Made by a program: the position numbers and the translations under genes. This document shows positions 17,400-25,571 of a stretch of DNA of 64,000 nt, one piece after another. Numbering within the stretch: the first letter of the stretch is position 1; each line of letters opens with the position of its first letter. Source of the DNA: Deltaproteobacteria bacterium (lineage in GTDB: Bacteria; Desulfobacterota; Desulfobulbia; Desulfobulbales; Desulfurivibrionaceae); the NCBI GenBank assembly GCA_021811385.1, contig JAJZPC010000002.1, positions 22,956 to 86,955 on the forward strand, written 5' to 3'. Below the pieces are notes generated by a model. The model did no database searches and had not been told where the DNA came from. It saw nothing but the letters and a program-made list of their open reading frames with translations.

Positions 17400-18665
17400 A
17401 TGCATGATTTTCAGTACAAAAATGACACCCTGCAGTGCGAGGATGTTCCCGTGCCAGTCGTGGCAGCAGCGGTGGGCACTCCCTTCTATCTGTACAGCTC
17501 CGCCACCCTGAGCCGCCATTTTGCCGCCTTTGACCGCGCCTTTGCCGACATCCCCCATATCACCTGCTTCGCGGCCAAGTCCTGCGCCAACATCGCCATC
17601 CTCCGCCTGTTCGCCTCCCTTGGCGGCGGCGCGGACATCGTCTCCGGCGGCGAGCTGTTCCGGGCCCGCACCGCCGGGGTTGATCCCAAGAAGATCGTCT
17701 ATTCGGGAGTGGGCAAAACCGCGGTCGAGATCCGCGAGGCCCTTTCCGCAGGCATCCTCATGCTCAATGTGGAATCCGAGCAGGAGCTGGCCCAGATCCA
17801 GACGGTGGCCGCGGAAATGGGGCTCAAAGCCCCGGTCTCCTTCCGGGTGAACCCGGACGTGGACCCCAAGACCCACGCTTACATCTCCACCGGCTTGGCC
17901 AAGAACAAGTTCGGCATCCCCATCGGTGAGGCGCTGCGGGTCTATCTCGCAGCCAGCAAGTTGCCCAATATCGAAATCAAGGGGGTGAGCTGCCATATCG
18001 GCTCCCAGCTCACTGTAGTCTCTCCCTTTGTCGAATCGCTGGCCAAGGTGAAACGCTTCATCGGGCAGCTTGGTGAGCAGGGGATACAGATCACCCATCT
18101 CGACCTGGGAGGGGGCTTGGGCATCCGTTACAACAGTGAGGAGCCGCCCGAGCCCGCGGAGTATGCCCAGGCCATCAAGCAGGAGCTGGGTGATCTGAAT
18201 TGCACCCTGGTTCTCGAACCGGGCCGCGTTTTGGTGGGCAATGCCGGGGCGCTGGTGACCAAGGTGCTCTACACCAAGGAAGGGCTCAAGAAATTCATCA
18301 TCGTCGATGCCGGGATGAACGACCTGGCCCGCCCAAGCCTCTACGACGCCTTCCATCACATCCAGGCCGTGGAGCAACCCGGCCGGGAGCAGGCAGTGGC
18401 CGACGTGGTGGGGCCGATCTGCGAAACCGGTGATTTTCTCGCCCGGGAACGATCCATGCCCAATGTGGAGGCCGACGATCTCCTGGCCGTGATGAGCGCC
18501 GGGGCGTACGGCTTTTCCATGTCCTCGAACTACAACTCCCGGCCCCGGGTGGCCGAGGTTCTGGTGCATGGGGACGCGTTTCATGTGATCCGGGCCAGGG
18601 AAACCTACGAAACCTTGATCCAGGGGGAAAGCATCCCTGAATTCCTTAAGCAGCAGGGCGCATGA
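17400..18665 (+). CDS. lysA: Diaminopimelate decarboxylase
   Basis: 421-residue fold-III PLP enzyme making L-lysine from meso-diaminopimelate. The PLP lysine lies in CFAAKSCANIAIL. The GGGLGIRYN glycine-rich loop, EPGRVLVGNAG and the CETGDFLARER active-site cysteine region follow. The ATG at 17400 has an AGGAAA site; the longer open frame starts inside the upstream gene. The gap to the upstream gene is only 37 nt, which rules out a lysine riboswitch in front of it. Confidence 0.95.
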   Translation: MHDFQYKNDTLQCEDVPVPVVAAAVGTPFYLYSSATLSRHFAAFDRAFADIPHITCFAAKSCANIAILRLFASLGGGADIVSGGELFRARTAGVDPKKIVYSGVGKTAVEIREALSAGILMLNVESEQELAQIQTVAAEMGLKAPVSFRVNPDVDPKTHAYISTGLAKNKFGIPIGEALRVYLAASKLPNIEIKGVSCHIGSQLTVVSPFVESLAKVKRFIGQLGEQGIQITHLDLGGGLGIRYNSEEPPEPAEYAQAIKQELGDLNCTLVLEPGRVLVGNAGALVTKVLYTKEGLKKFIIVDAGMNDLARPSLYDAFHHIQAVEQPGREQAVADVVGPICETGDFLARERSMPNVEADDLLAVMSAGAYGFSMSSNYNSRPRVAEVLVHGDAFHVIRARETYETLIQGESIPEFLKQQGA

Positions 18666-19504
18666 CCATGCAGTTTCCCATCGAGTTCACCAAGATGAGC
18701 GGCACCGGCAATGACTTCATCCTCATTGACCACCGCGCCCCGTTTCTGAGCAGGGAAGAGATGCCCGGTTTTGCCAGGGCCGTATGCGAACGGCGGGTTT
18801 CCGCAGGCGCGGACGGCCTGATCCTGATCGAAAACAGCGAGGCCGCGGATTTCCGCTGGCAGTTCTTGAACGCTGACGGCAGCTGGGCCGAGATGTGCGG
18901 CAACGGCGCCCGCTGCGCCGCCCGTTTTGCTTTTGCCTTGGGCATCGCCCCCCCGCGGATGCGTTTTGAAACCGTGGCCGGAATCATCGAGGCCGAGGTC
19001 ACGGGTCAGTCGGTCAAGCTCAAGATGACCTCGCCCAACGGTTTGCGGCTGCACGAGAAGCTCATGGTCAACGGAGAGGAGCAGGTGGTGCACAGCCTCA
19101 ACACCGGGGTGCCCCACGCCGTACTCTTCATGGAGGACATCCGACAGGCCCCGGTTATGGAGTGGGGGAGGGCGATCCGCTTCCACGAGCACTTCCAGCC
19201 CGCCGGAACCAATGTCAATTTCGTGCAAAAACAGGGTGGCAACGGACTGATCGTCCGCACCTACGAGCGCGGGGTCGAAGGGGAAACCCTGGCCTGCGGC
19301 ACCGGGGCGGTGTCCTCGGCCGTCATCGCCGGGCTGCTCGGCCAGGTGCATCCGCCGGTGACGGTGACCACCTCCGGGGGTGAGCAGCTGATCATCCATT
19401 ACGCCCTTGCCGGGCAGGAGATTAGCGACGTCTATCTGGAAGGACCGGCCAATTTTATCTACGAAGGCCGGCTGCACGCCGAAGCGGTACGGAAGAAATC
19501 ATAG
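18662..19504 (+). CDS. dapF: Diaminopimelate epimerase
   Basis: 280 residues. The paired catalytic cysteines appear as EMCGNGARC and LACGTGAVSSA, and the N-terminal FTKMSGTGNDFILID is typical. It interconverts LL- and meso-diaminopimelate for lysine and peptidoglycan. Its start overlaps the lysA stop (ATGA). A second ATG six bases on is equally possible. Confidence 0.95.
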   Translation: MTMQFPIEFTKMSGTGNDFILIDHRAPFLSREEMPGFARAVCERRVSAGADGLILIENSEAADFRWQFLNADGSWAEMCGNGARCAARFAFALGIAPPRMRFETVAGIIEAEVTGQSVKLKMTSPNGLRLHEKLMVNGEEQVVHSLNTGVPHAVLFMEDIRQAPVMEWGRAIRFHEHFQPAGTNVNFVQKQGGNGLIVRTYERGVEGETLACGTGAVSSAVIAGLLGQVHPPVTVTTSGGEQLIIHYALAGQEISDVYLEGPANFIYEGRLHAEAVRKKS

Positions 19505-19556
19505 GGCTGCGCGCCCTTTTCGTGTTTGAGCGATAATAAGGAAGCAGGAGGAAGGT

Positions 19557-20441
19557 ATGAACAAGTTTCGCGGCGCCTATGTGGCCATTGTCACGCCCTT
19601 TACCAAGGACGGCAAGGTCGATGAAAAAGGATTGAAGGATCTCATCGAGTTTCAGGTCAAGAACGGCACCCACGGTATTGTGCCCTGCGGCACCACCGGC
19701 GAGTCCGCCACCTTGACCCATGAGGAGCACCACCGGGTGGTGGAGCTGACCATCAAGACCGTCAAGGGCAGGGTGCCGGTGTTGGCCGGAACCGGCTCCA
19801 ACTCCACGAGCGAATCCATCGAGCTGACCCGGGCCGCCAAGGCCGCGGGGGCCGACGGCGCCCTGATGATCACGCCCTATTACAACAAGCCTACCCAGGA
19901 AGGGCTGTACCAGCATTTCAAGGCGGTGGCCGAGGCGGTGGACATCCCCATCATCCTCTACAACGTGCCCAGCCGGACCAGCGTCAACATGCTGCCCGAG
20001 ACCGTGGCCCGCTGCGCCAAGATCAAGAACATCGTCGGGGTGAAAGAGGCCACCGCGGATCTCAACCAGATCAGCCAGGTCATCCGCCTCTGCCCCAAAA
20101 ATTTCGCGGTGCTGTCCGGCGACGATTTTACCTGCATGGCCACCGTGGCCATCGGCGGCGCCGGGGTCATCTCCGTCACCTCCAACGTGGACCCCAAGGG
20201 CATGGCGCAGATGATGGACGCAGCCCTGGCCGGTGATTTTGTCAAGGCCCGCAAGCTGCATTACAAGCTCTTCCCGCTCATGGGCGCGATGTTCATCGAG
20301 ACCAACCCGACCCCGGCCAAGACGGCCCTGGCCATAATGGGCAAGATCAAGAACAGCGCCCCGCGTCTGCCCCTGTACAAAATGAGCGAGGCAAGCACCG
20401 AAAAGCTCAAGAAGGTTCTGGCCGACTGCGGGCTGGTATAA
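19557..20441 (+). CDS. dapA: 4-hydroxy-tetrahydrodipicolinate synthase
   Basis: 294-residue TIM-barrel aldolase. Substrate-binding GTTGESATLTHEEH, the catalytic tyrosine region YNVPSRTSVNM and the Schiff-base lysine in IVGVKEAT are present. It condenses pyruvate with aspartate semialdehyde, the entry step of lysine synthesis. A strong AGGAGGAAGG ribosome site precedes the ATG. dapB follows 10 nt later. Confidence 0.97.
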   Translation: MNKFRGAYVAIVTPFTKDGKVDEKGLKDLIEFQVKNGTHGIVPCGTTGESATLTHEEHHRVVELTIKTVKGRVPVLAGTGSNSTSESIELTRAAKAAGADGALMITPYYNKPTQEGLYQHFKAVAEAVDIPIILYNVPSRTSVNMLPETVARCAKIKNIVGVKEATADLNQISQVIRLCPKNFAVLSGDDFTCMATVAIGGAGVISVTSNVDPKGMAQMMDAALAGDFVKARKLHYKLFPLMGAMFIETNPTPAKTALAIMGKIKNSAPRLPLYKMSEASTEKLKKVLADCGLV

Positions 20442-20451
20442 GGAGAAAATC

Positions 20452-21261
20452 ATGACCAAGGTTATTGTCGCCGGGGCCGCAGGCCGTATGGGCCGCCGGA
20501 TCAGCTATATGGTGCACCAGCAGGAAGGGTTGACCCTGGCCGGAGGCTTTGAACGGCCCGATGGCCCGGAGCTTGGCAAGGATCTCGGCGAGCTGGCCGG
20601 CATCGGCGCACTGGGCGTTACCGTGGCGGACAGCTTCGAGGCGGTCAAGGACCAGGGCGAGGTGGTTATTGACTTCACCTTCCACGAGGCCACCATGGCC
20701 CTGGCCCGCAAGGCTGCCCAGGCGAAAAAGGCCATGGTCATCGGGACCACCGGCCTGACTGCGGACAATCTGGCCGAGCTTAAGGAATTGAGCCGCAATT
20801 TCCCCTGCGTCCAGTCGCCCAACATGGCGGTGGGCGTCAACGTGCTGTTCAAGATCGCCCGCAAGATGGCAGCCCTGCTGGGCGATGCCTACGATATCGA
20901 GATCGTCGAGGCCCACCACCGGATGAAAAAGGACGCGCCCAGCGGCACGGCCCTGAAGCTCGGGGAGATGGTGGCCGAAGGCGTGCACCGCAATCTTGCC
21001 GAGGTGGGGGTCTATTCCCGCCACGGCATGATCGGCGAGCGCACCGACAAGGAAATCGGCATCCAGACCATCCGGGCCGGGGATATCGTGGGCGAGCACA
21101 CCGTGTATTTTGCCGGGGCAGGGGAGAGGCTGGAACTCAGCCACCGCGCCCACAGCCGGGACAACTTCGCCCGGGGCGCGGCCCTGGCCGCCGCTTGGGT
21201 GGTGAACCAGCCCAACGGCCTCTACACCATGTTCGACGTGCTGGGCTTGCAGGATATTTAG
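20452..21261 (+). CDS. dapB: 4-hydroxy-tetrahydrodipicolinate reductase
   Basis: 269 residues. The N-terminal Rossmann motif VAGAAGRMGRR binds NAD(P)H. The substrate loop HHRMKKDAPSGTALK carries the conserved HH and Lys. It completes the dap pair started by dapA. No dapL or dapD/E gene is visible after it, so the middle of the diaminopimelate route must be encoded elsewhere. Confidence 0.97.
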   Translation: MTKVIVAGAAGRMGRRISYMVHQQEGLTLAGGFERPDGPELGKDLGELAGIGALGVTVADSFEAVKDQGEVVIDFTFHEATMALARKAAQAKKAMVIGTTGLTADNLAELKELSRNFPCVQSPNMAVGVNVLFKIARKMAALLGDAYDIEIVEAHHRMKKDAPSGTALKLGEMVAEGVHRNLAEVGVYSRHGMIGERTDKEIGIQTIRAGDIVGEHTVYFAGAGERLELSHRAHSRDNFARGAALAAAWVVNQPNGLYTMFDVLGLQDI

Positions 21262-21351
21262 GGGCCGTACGAAATGATTATTTCGTTACGCAGCCCCTTA
21301 TGCCGACCAATGGCGGCTTAGGAGTTTGCTTGCAAAACTCTTCCACATTGA

Positions 21352-21455
21352 CTCCCCCTCCCTCGACGGGAGGGGGCCGGGGGGAGGGTGAAGTCGCAAC
21401 CCGCCGCTCCGGCTGTTTCCCCCTCTCCCTAACCCTCCCCCCAGGGGGGAGGGAA
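21352..21455. repeat. Dispersed G/C-run palindromic repeat, copy 2 (inverted)
   Basis: This is the reverse-complement counterpart of the block at 2714-2820. CCCCCTCCC/GGGAGGGGG opens it and CCCTCTCCCTAACCCTCCCC with GGGGGGAGGG closes it, around a less conserved centre. It occupies the dapB-folK gap and is likely transcribed in the operon. Confidence 0.75.
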
Positions 21456-21481
21456 CTTTTGGGAATTTTGCAAGAGGCTCC

Positions 21482-22000
21482 ATGGCAAACCAGCAACAAG
21501 CCTTTATCGGCCTGGGCTCCAATCTCGGCGACACCCAGGCCAACCTGCTCGGCGCCTGGCAGCGGTTGGGCCAGGTGGCGGGAATCAGCCTGATCCGGCT
21601 CTCCAGCCCGTACCGGACACAACCTGTCGGCATGGACACAGCCCACTGGTTCACCAATGCCGTGGGCGAAATCTTCACCACCCTGTCGCCCACCGAGCTG
21701 CTGGCCGCCATGCTTGCCATCGAAACCAAACTGGGCCGGGATCGCACCCTGACCCAGGACAGGCCCGTTGATCTGGACCTGCTCTACTACGGAGACCTGA
21801 TGCTAGAAAGCCCAACCCTGACCGTGCCCCATCCGCGGATCGCCGACCGGCTTTTCGTGCTGGCGCCCCTGGCGGAGGTTGCTCCGGCGCAGGTGCACCC
21901 GCGCCTTGGCCGGACCAGCCTGGAGCTCTGCCGGGCACTCGGAGCGCAAACAGGGGTGGAGCGGCAGGAATGGCGAAACAGGGGGCCTTTCGGTGTTTAA
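21482..22000 (+). CDS. folK: 6-hydroxymethyl-dihydropterin pyrophosphokinase
   Basis: 172-residue HPPK of usual size. AFIGLGSNLGDTQANL, YRTQPVG, the ATP and metal loop RDRTLTQDRPVDLDLLYYGD and VPHPRIADR all match the family. It activates the pterin for folate synthesis. Its last 8 bases overlap the next small gene. Confidence 0.95.
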   Translation: MANQQQAFIGLGSNLGDTQANLLGAWQRLGQVAGISLIRLSSPYRTQPVGMDTAHWFTNAVGEIFTTLSPTELLAAMLAIETKLGRDRTLTQDRPVDLDLLYYGDLMLESPTLTVPHPRIADRLFVLAPLAEVAPAQVHPRLGRTSLELCRALGAQTGVERQEWRNRGPFGV

Positions 22001-22274
22001 GCTTTTCATCTACGCGCTCTTTCTCTATGTCCTGTACCGGTTGCTGACGGGCGGCCGGAGAAAAAAAACCGTCAGCAATGGCCGGAAAACCACGGGTTCA
22101 GGCGAACTGGCCGCCCATGACCAACTGGTGGAAGACCCGGTCTGCCATATCTATATTCCCAAAAGGCAGGCAATTGTGTTACAAGATGGGGATACGGTTG
22201 TATATTTTTGCAGTGAACAATGCCGGAAGATGTATTGCGACGCCCAGACAACAAATCGCCAGGAGAACGGCTGA
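21993..22274 (+). CDS. Small membrane-anchored YHS/PP0621-like metal-site protein
   Basis: 93 residues read from a GTG at 21993 overlapping the end of folK. One N-terminal transmembrane helix (FKLFIYALFLYVLYRLL) is followed by a basic linker. A cytoplasmic or periplasmic module DPVCHIYIPKRQAI...YFCSEQCRKMY has the Cys spacing of YHS/TRASH metal-binding domains. Similar small proteins (PP0621 family) are conserved but uncharacterised. The start is inferred: a GGGGG tract lies upstream and no ATG gives a sensible N terminus. Confidence 0.7.
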   Translation: MFKLFIYALFLYVLYRLLTGGRRKKTVSNGRKTTGSGELAAHDQLVEDPVCHIYIPKRQAIVLQDGDTVVYFCSEQCRKMYCDAQTTNRQENG

Positions 22275-22315
22275 TTTCGAGTCCCGTTAAAAAATGATCC
22301 CGTAGGAGAGAATAG

Positions 22316-22963
22316 ATGAAGTTTTTTATCGACACCGCCAACCTGGAAGAAATCAAAAAAGCCGTGGACATGGGCATGGTGGACGGAGTTACCACCAACC
22401 CTTCGCTGATCGCCAGGGAAAATAAGCCCTTTGTTGAGATCATCAAGGATATCTGTAAGATCGTGGACGGCCCGATCAGCGCCGAGGTTATTGCGCTTGA
22501 CGCCGAGGGCATGGTCCGCGAGGGCCGCGAGCTGGCCGCCATCCATTCGAACATCGTGATCAAGATCCCCATGACCACCGAAGGCCTCAAGGCAGTCAAG
22601 ACGCTGGCCGATGAGAAAATCAGAACCAATGTGACCCTGATCTTTTCCGCCAGCCAGGCCTTGATGGCCGCCAAGGCCGGGGCCAGCTACGCAAGCCCCT
22701 TTGTCGGTCGGCTGGATGACATCTCCCAGAACGGCATGGATCTGATCAGCGACATCATGAACATCTACGACAACTACGGCTATGCCACCGAGGTGATCGT
22801 CGCCAGCATCCGCAACCCCATCCATGTGGTGGACGCGGCCCTGCTGGGCGCCCACATCGCCACTATCCCCTTCAAGGTCATTGCCCAGCTTGCCCGGCAT
22901 CCGCTCACCGACCTCGGCATGGAACAATTTTTGGCCGACTGGGAAAAAAGAGCAAAAGCGTAG
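22316..22963 (+). CDS. tal: Small-type transaldolase (TalC/FSA family)
   Basis: 215 residues, TIM-barrel class I aldolase. [26 protein letters not shown] and the Schiff-base lysine in NIVIKIPMT are present. The active-site motif is [10 protein letters not shown]. coli fructose-6-phosphate aldolase has Tyr at this Phe position, and Phe is associated with true transaldolase activity, so transaldolase is the better call. It acts in the non-oxidative pentose phosphate pathway. A GGAGAG site precedes the ATG. Confidence 0.9.
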   Translation: MKFFIDTANLEEIKKAVDMGMVDGVTTNPSLIARENKPFVEIIKDICKIVDGPISAEVIALDAEGMVREGRELAAIHSNIVIKIPMTTEGLKAVKTLADEKIRTNVTLIFSASQALMAAKAGASYASPFVGRLDDISQNGMDLISDIMNIYDNYGYATEVIVASIRNPIHVVDAALLGAHIATIPFKVIAQLARHPLTDLGMEQFLADWEKRAKA

Positions 22964-23003
22964 TATACTGTTGGTGCAGGCGCATCTGCCCGGAGACAAA
23001 AAC

Positions 23004-23672
23004 ATGGCGCAGACACGGAAATCAGACGGACACAAGGGGAAAACCCGGACCCGGACGGCAGGACCACTCCTGGCCGTGCTGGTCTGGGCAATGCTGCTGG
23101 TGCCGGATTCCGCCCAGGCGACGATCTATACCTTTGTCGACAAGCATGGCACCGTGCATTTCACCAATGTGCCCAACGACCCTCGCTACAAGGCCGGAGT
23201 GATCCGCCCGCACTCCCGGGGGAGCAGATCGCCGCGGCCCGGTGATCCGCGCCTCTATGAAGAGCATATCCAGAGGGCGGCCAGCCACTACGCAATGGAC
23301 CCCCTGTTGATCAAGGCCGTGATCAAGACCGAATCCAACTTCGACTGCATGGCCGTTTCCTCCAAGGGAGCCCAGGGCCTCATGCAGTTGATGCCGGGAA
23401 CCGCCGCCGATCTGAATGTCTGGAACCCTTTCGACCCCAAGGAAAACATCTTCGGCGGCACCAATTACCTGCGCCAGATGCTGGCCCGGTTCGGCGGCAA
23501 CATCAGACTTGCCCTGGCCGCTTACAACGCCGGGCCAAACAGGGTTGAGGCCGCCCAGGGAATTCCCTTGATCCCGGAAACCCAGCAGTATGTGGCACGA
23601 GTTCTTCAGCACTACCGGCAGATGTCAGCCGCGTCCTCTCCGTCCTCCCGCTGGCTGGGAGCGGCCAATTAA
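23004..23672 (+). CDS. Lytic transglycosylase with DUF4124-like N terminus
   Basis: 222 residues from the ATG at 23004 (GGAG upstream). A signal or anchor segment (LLAVLVWAMLLVPDSAQA) is followed by IYTFVDKHGTVHFTNVPNDPRY, the DUF4124 pattern. A goose-lysozyme-like SLT domain follows: the catalytic Glu lies in IKAVIKTESNFDCMAVSSKGAQGLMQLMPGTA, with NIRLALAAYNAGPNRVE downstream. It cleaves peptidoglycan glycan strands in the periplasm. pgsA follows 4 nt after the stop. Confidence 0.9.
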   Translation: MAQTRKSDGHKGKTRTRTAGPLLAVLVWAMLLVPDSAQATIYTFVDKHGTVHFTNVPNDPRYKAGVIRPHSRGSRSPRPGDPRLYEEHIQRAASHYAMDPLLIKAVIKTESNFDCMAVSSKGAQGLMQLMPGTAADLNVWNPFDPKENIFGGTNYLRQMLARFGGNIRLALAAYNAGPNRVEAAQGIPLIPETQQYVARVLQHYRQMSAASSPSSRWLGAAN

Positions 23673-23676
23673 GACC

Positions 23677-24246
23677 ATGAGCCGGCACGCGATCCTCACC
23701 ATTCCCAATATGCTCACCGGCTACCGCTTTGCGGTGGCGCCGGTCCTGCTCTTTTTTCTCTATCCCCAACCCAGCGTCGGAGTCAGCCTTTTCGCCTTTC
23801 TGCTTTTCCTCACCGGAGCGCTCACCGATCTTGCGGACGGCTATTACGCCAGAAAGCATAAGATCGAAACGGTCCTGGGCAAATTGATGGATCCGGTGGC
23901 CGACAAGGTGCTGGTCTGTGCGGCCTTGATCATGCTGATCCCCATGGACAAGATTCCGGCCTGGCTGGTGTTCATCATCCTGGCCCGGGAGTTGGTGATC
24001 ACCGGGCTCCGGGGGGTGGCGGCCTCTTCGGGCATCGTCATCGCGGCCAGCGGCATGGGCAAATTGAAGAGCATTTTGCAGTACACCGCGCTCTGCGTGC
24101 TAATCTTTCCCCTGGGGGTGGTGGACATCCCTTTCCTGCACGAACTGGGCAAGGGAATCCTCTATATTTCCGCCTTCATGACGGTGTGGTCTGGGGTGGA
24201 TTACTTCTACAGGTTCCAGAAGATTTTCCTGGGAACCTCCCACTGA
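23677..24246 (+). CDS. pgsA: CDP-diacylglycerol-glycerol-3-phosphate 3-phosphatidyltransferase
   Basis: 189 residues with four or five membrane helices. The CDP-alcohol phosphotransferase signature D-x2-DG-x2-AR-x8-G-x3-D-x3-D is complete at DLADGYYARKHKIETVLGKLMDPVADK. It makes phosphatidylglycerol phosphate for the inner membrane. The ATG at 23677 gives the conserved N terminus (ILTIPNMLTGYRF). It is the last gene before tRNA-Leu. Confidence 0.95.
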   Translation: MSRHAILTIPNMLTGYRFAVAPVLLFFLYPQPSVGVSLFAFLLFLTGALTDLADGYYARKHKIETVLGKLMDPVADKVLVCAALIMLIPMDKIPAWLVFIILARELVITGLRGVAASSGIVIAASGMGKLKSILQYTALCVLIFPLGVVDIPFLHELGKGILYISAFMTVWSGVDYFYRFQKIFLGTSH

Positions 24247-24277
24247 AACAGCAACAAGGGAAGTGGTTCTTTAGGGC

Positions 24278-24306
24278 TTGACAGCTCTCGGCAAGGCTTC
24301 TATAGT
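24278..24306 (+). promoter_or_regulatory. Sigma-70 promoter of tRNA-Leu
   Basis: TTGACA (24278-24283) and TATAGT (24301-24306) are separated by exactly 17 bp. This is a near-consensus housekeeping promoter 40 bp before the mature tRNA 5' end. Confidence 0.85.
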
Positions 24307-24346
24307 GTTCGTCCTATGCCGCTGTCACGGGGCACATCGCCATTCA

Positions 24347-24433
24347 GCCGGAGTGGTGAAACTGGTAGACGCACGGGACTCAAAATCCCGCGGGGGCAAC
24401 CCCATGTCGGTTCGATTCCGACCTCCGGCACCA
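24347..24433 (+). tRNA. tRNA-Leu (anticodon CAA), CCA encoded
   Basis: 87-nt class II tRNA. The acceptor GCCGGAG pairs with CTCCGGC, the D-loop contains GGTAGAC, and the anticodon arm CGGGA-CTCAAAA-TCCCG gives anticodon CAA. A long variable arm (GCGGGGGCAACCCC) and the T-loop TTCGATT follow. The 3' CCA is in the genome. The downstream DNA looks like an integrated island. Confidence 0.97.
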
Positions 24434-24465
24434 TTGCATTATCCGATACCGTCCGGTATCGACCT

Positions 24466-24497
24466 AAAAGCCCTGAGAAATCAGGGCTTTTTCTTTT
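24466..24497 (+). terminator. Intrinsic terminator after tRNA-Leu
   Basis: AAAAGCCCTGA, a GAAA loop and TCAGGGCTTTT form the stem-loop, followed by a T-rich tract. Confidence 0.9.
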
Positions 24498-24640
24498 TCT
24501 GTTGTCCCGTAATGTCCCTCCTGATATGCTAAAATCCAGTAGTTTTGGGGCCTCATTAGGGGCCTTGGGGACCTCGCGAAATAAAAGGCCCCTAACTGGA
24601 AAAAAGCTTGCCCCTGCGCTTGCTTTTCTTTGCCTGATAA

Positions 24641-24811
24641 AAACCGGGCTCCGGCCCCTATTTCTTCTATTTCTTCGACTTCGCCTTATATGAACTGCAG
24701 GAGACCGTAAAAAGGTTGGGCATGGACGACGCTGCCGACCTGCTTGCAGTAATGGTCAATGGAGACCGTTTGAAGGATATTTCCGACCTTCCGCTTGATC
24801 TTGCTGTTTGA
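24641..24811 (+). pseudogene. Gene remnant upstream of vsr
   Basis: An open frame after an in-frame TAA (24638) encodes a plausible protein C terminus (LGMDDAADLLAVMVNGDRLK and following) and ends at TGA 24809-24811, 10 nt before vsr. It lacks a start apart from an internal ATG at 24723. Amino-acid usage looks coding. It could be the tail of a lost methyltransferase or integrase, but the family is not recognised. The rest of 24498-24640 contains a hairpin (AGGGGCCTT/AAGGCCCCT) and no gene. Confidence 0.35.
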
Positions 24812-24821
24812 GGGGCTCCCC

Positions 24822-25241
24822 ATGGGGATGAGCCGAAGCGAGAATATGCGGCGAATCCGCAGCAAAGACACATCCCCCGAACTTAAGGTCCGCTCTCTGG
24901 CTCACCGTCTCGGCTTCCGTTTCCGTCTTCACCGCAAAGACCTCCCCGGAAAGCCCGATCTGGTTTTTCCTGTCCGTAAAAAAATAATTTTTGTTCACGG
25001 TTGCTTCTGGCATAGGCATGATTGTCCAGAAGGTTTACGGAAACCAAAATCAAACCGTTCATACTGGATTCCCAAAATAGAACGGAACCAGCAGCGCGAC
25101 ACTGAGAACATCAATCGCCTCCGTGTTGCCCGTTGGGATGTCCTTGTCGTTTGGGAATGCGAAATAAAAGCACATGAGCATCTCGCCAAAAAACTCATTG
25201 AATTTCTAACAAAAAGTCCACCTAACAAAAGGGCCAACTGA
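24822..25241 (+). CDS. vsr: Very short patch repair endonuclease Vsr
   Basis: 139 residues. The family landmarks are RSENMRRIRSKDTSPELKVRSLAHRLGFRFRLHRKDLPGKPDLVFP (catalytic Asp), FVHGCFWHRHDC (Zn-linked His/Cys) and SNRSYWIPKIERNQQRD. Vsr nicks 5' of T in T:G mismatches that arise by deamination of 5-methylcytosine and normally travels with a cytosine methyltransferase. None is found here. The ATG at 24822 is preceded by GAGGGG; an ATG 6 nt on is possible. The gene lies inside the tRNA-Leu island. Confidence 0.92.
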   Translation: MGMSRSENMRRIRSKDTSPELKVRSLAHRLGFRFRLHRKDLPGKPDLVFPVRKKIIFVHGCFWHRHDCPEGLRKPKSNRSYWIPKIERNQQRDTENINRLRVARWDVLVVWECEIKAHEHLAKKLIEFLTKSPPNKRAN

Positions 25242-25571
25242 CGCGGGGAGCGCGACGGCATGCCCGGCAAGTCTATTGGAGCGCCGCAGCTTACGTGGGC
25301 GATGCGTCGGCTGTGCGGATGTTTTGCGGCTGAACTGGAACACCTAAGGACATAAGGCAGAATGCGGATTCAATTCCCTTCGCAATAAAAAGCATCTGCC
25401 TAAATTTGAGCCTTTTACAAGCCCGAATGATCAGTATCATTTTCTCATCTTTTCGTATTTGTGTTAGGGGGAGTATTCTGCTAGGGTATTTCGGTTACGC
25501 AATAATATAAGACTAATATTACCCCGGCATTATTGGTGAAATGGACGTTCGTATTAATTTAGGAGAGAAAT
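25242..25571. other. Gene-free stretch between vsr and the AT-rich gene
   Basis: About 330 bp without a supported gene. The first part is GC-rich; from about 25380 the DNA becomes strongly AT-rich, marking a composition boundary. An A/T-rich stretch around 25500-25525 may hold the promoter of the next gene. Nothing else is recognised. Confidence 0.5.
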
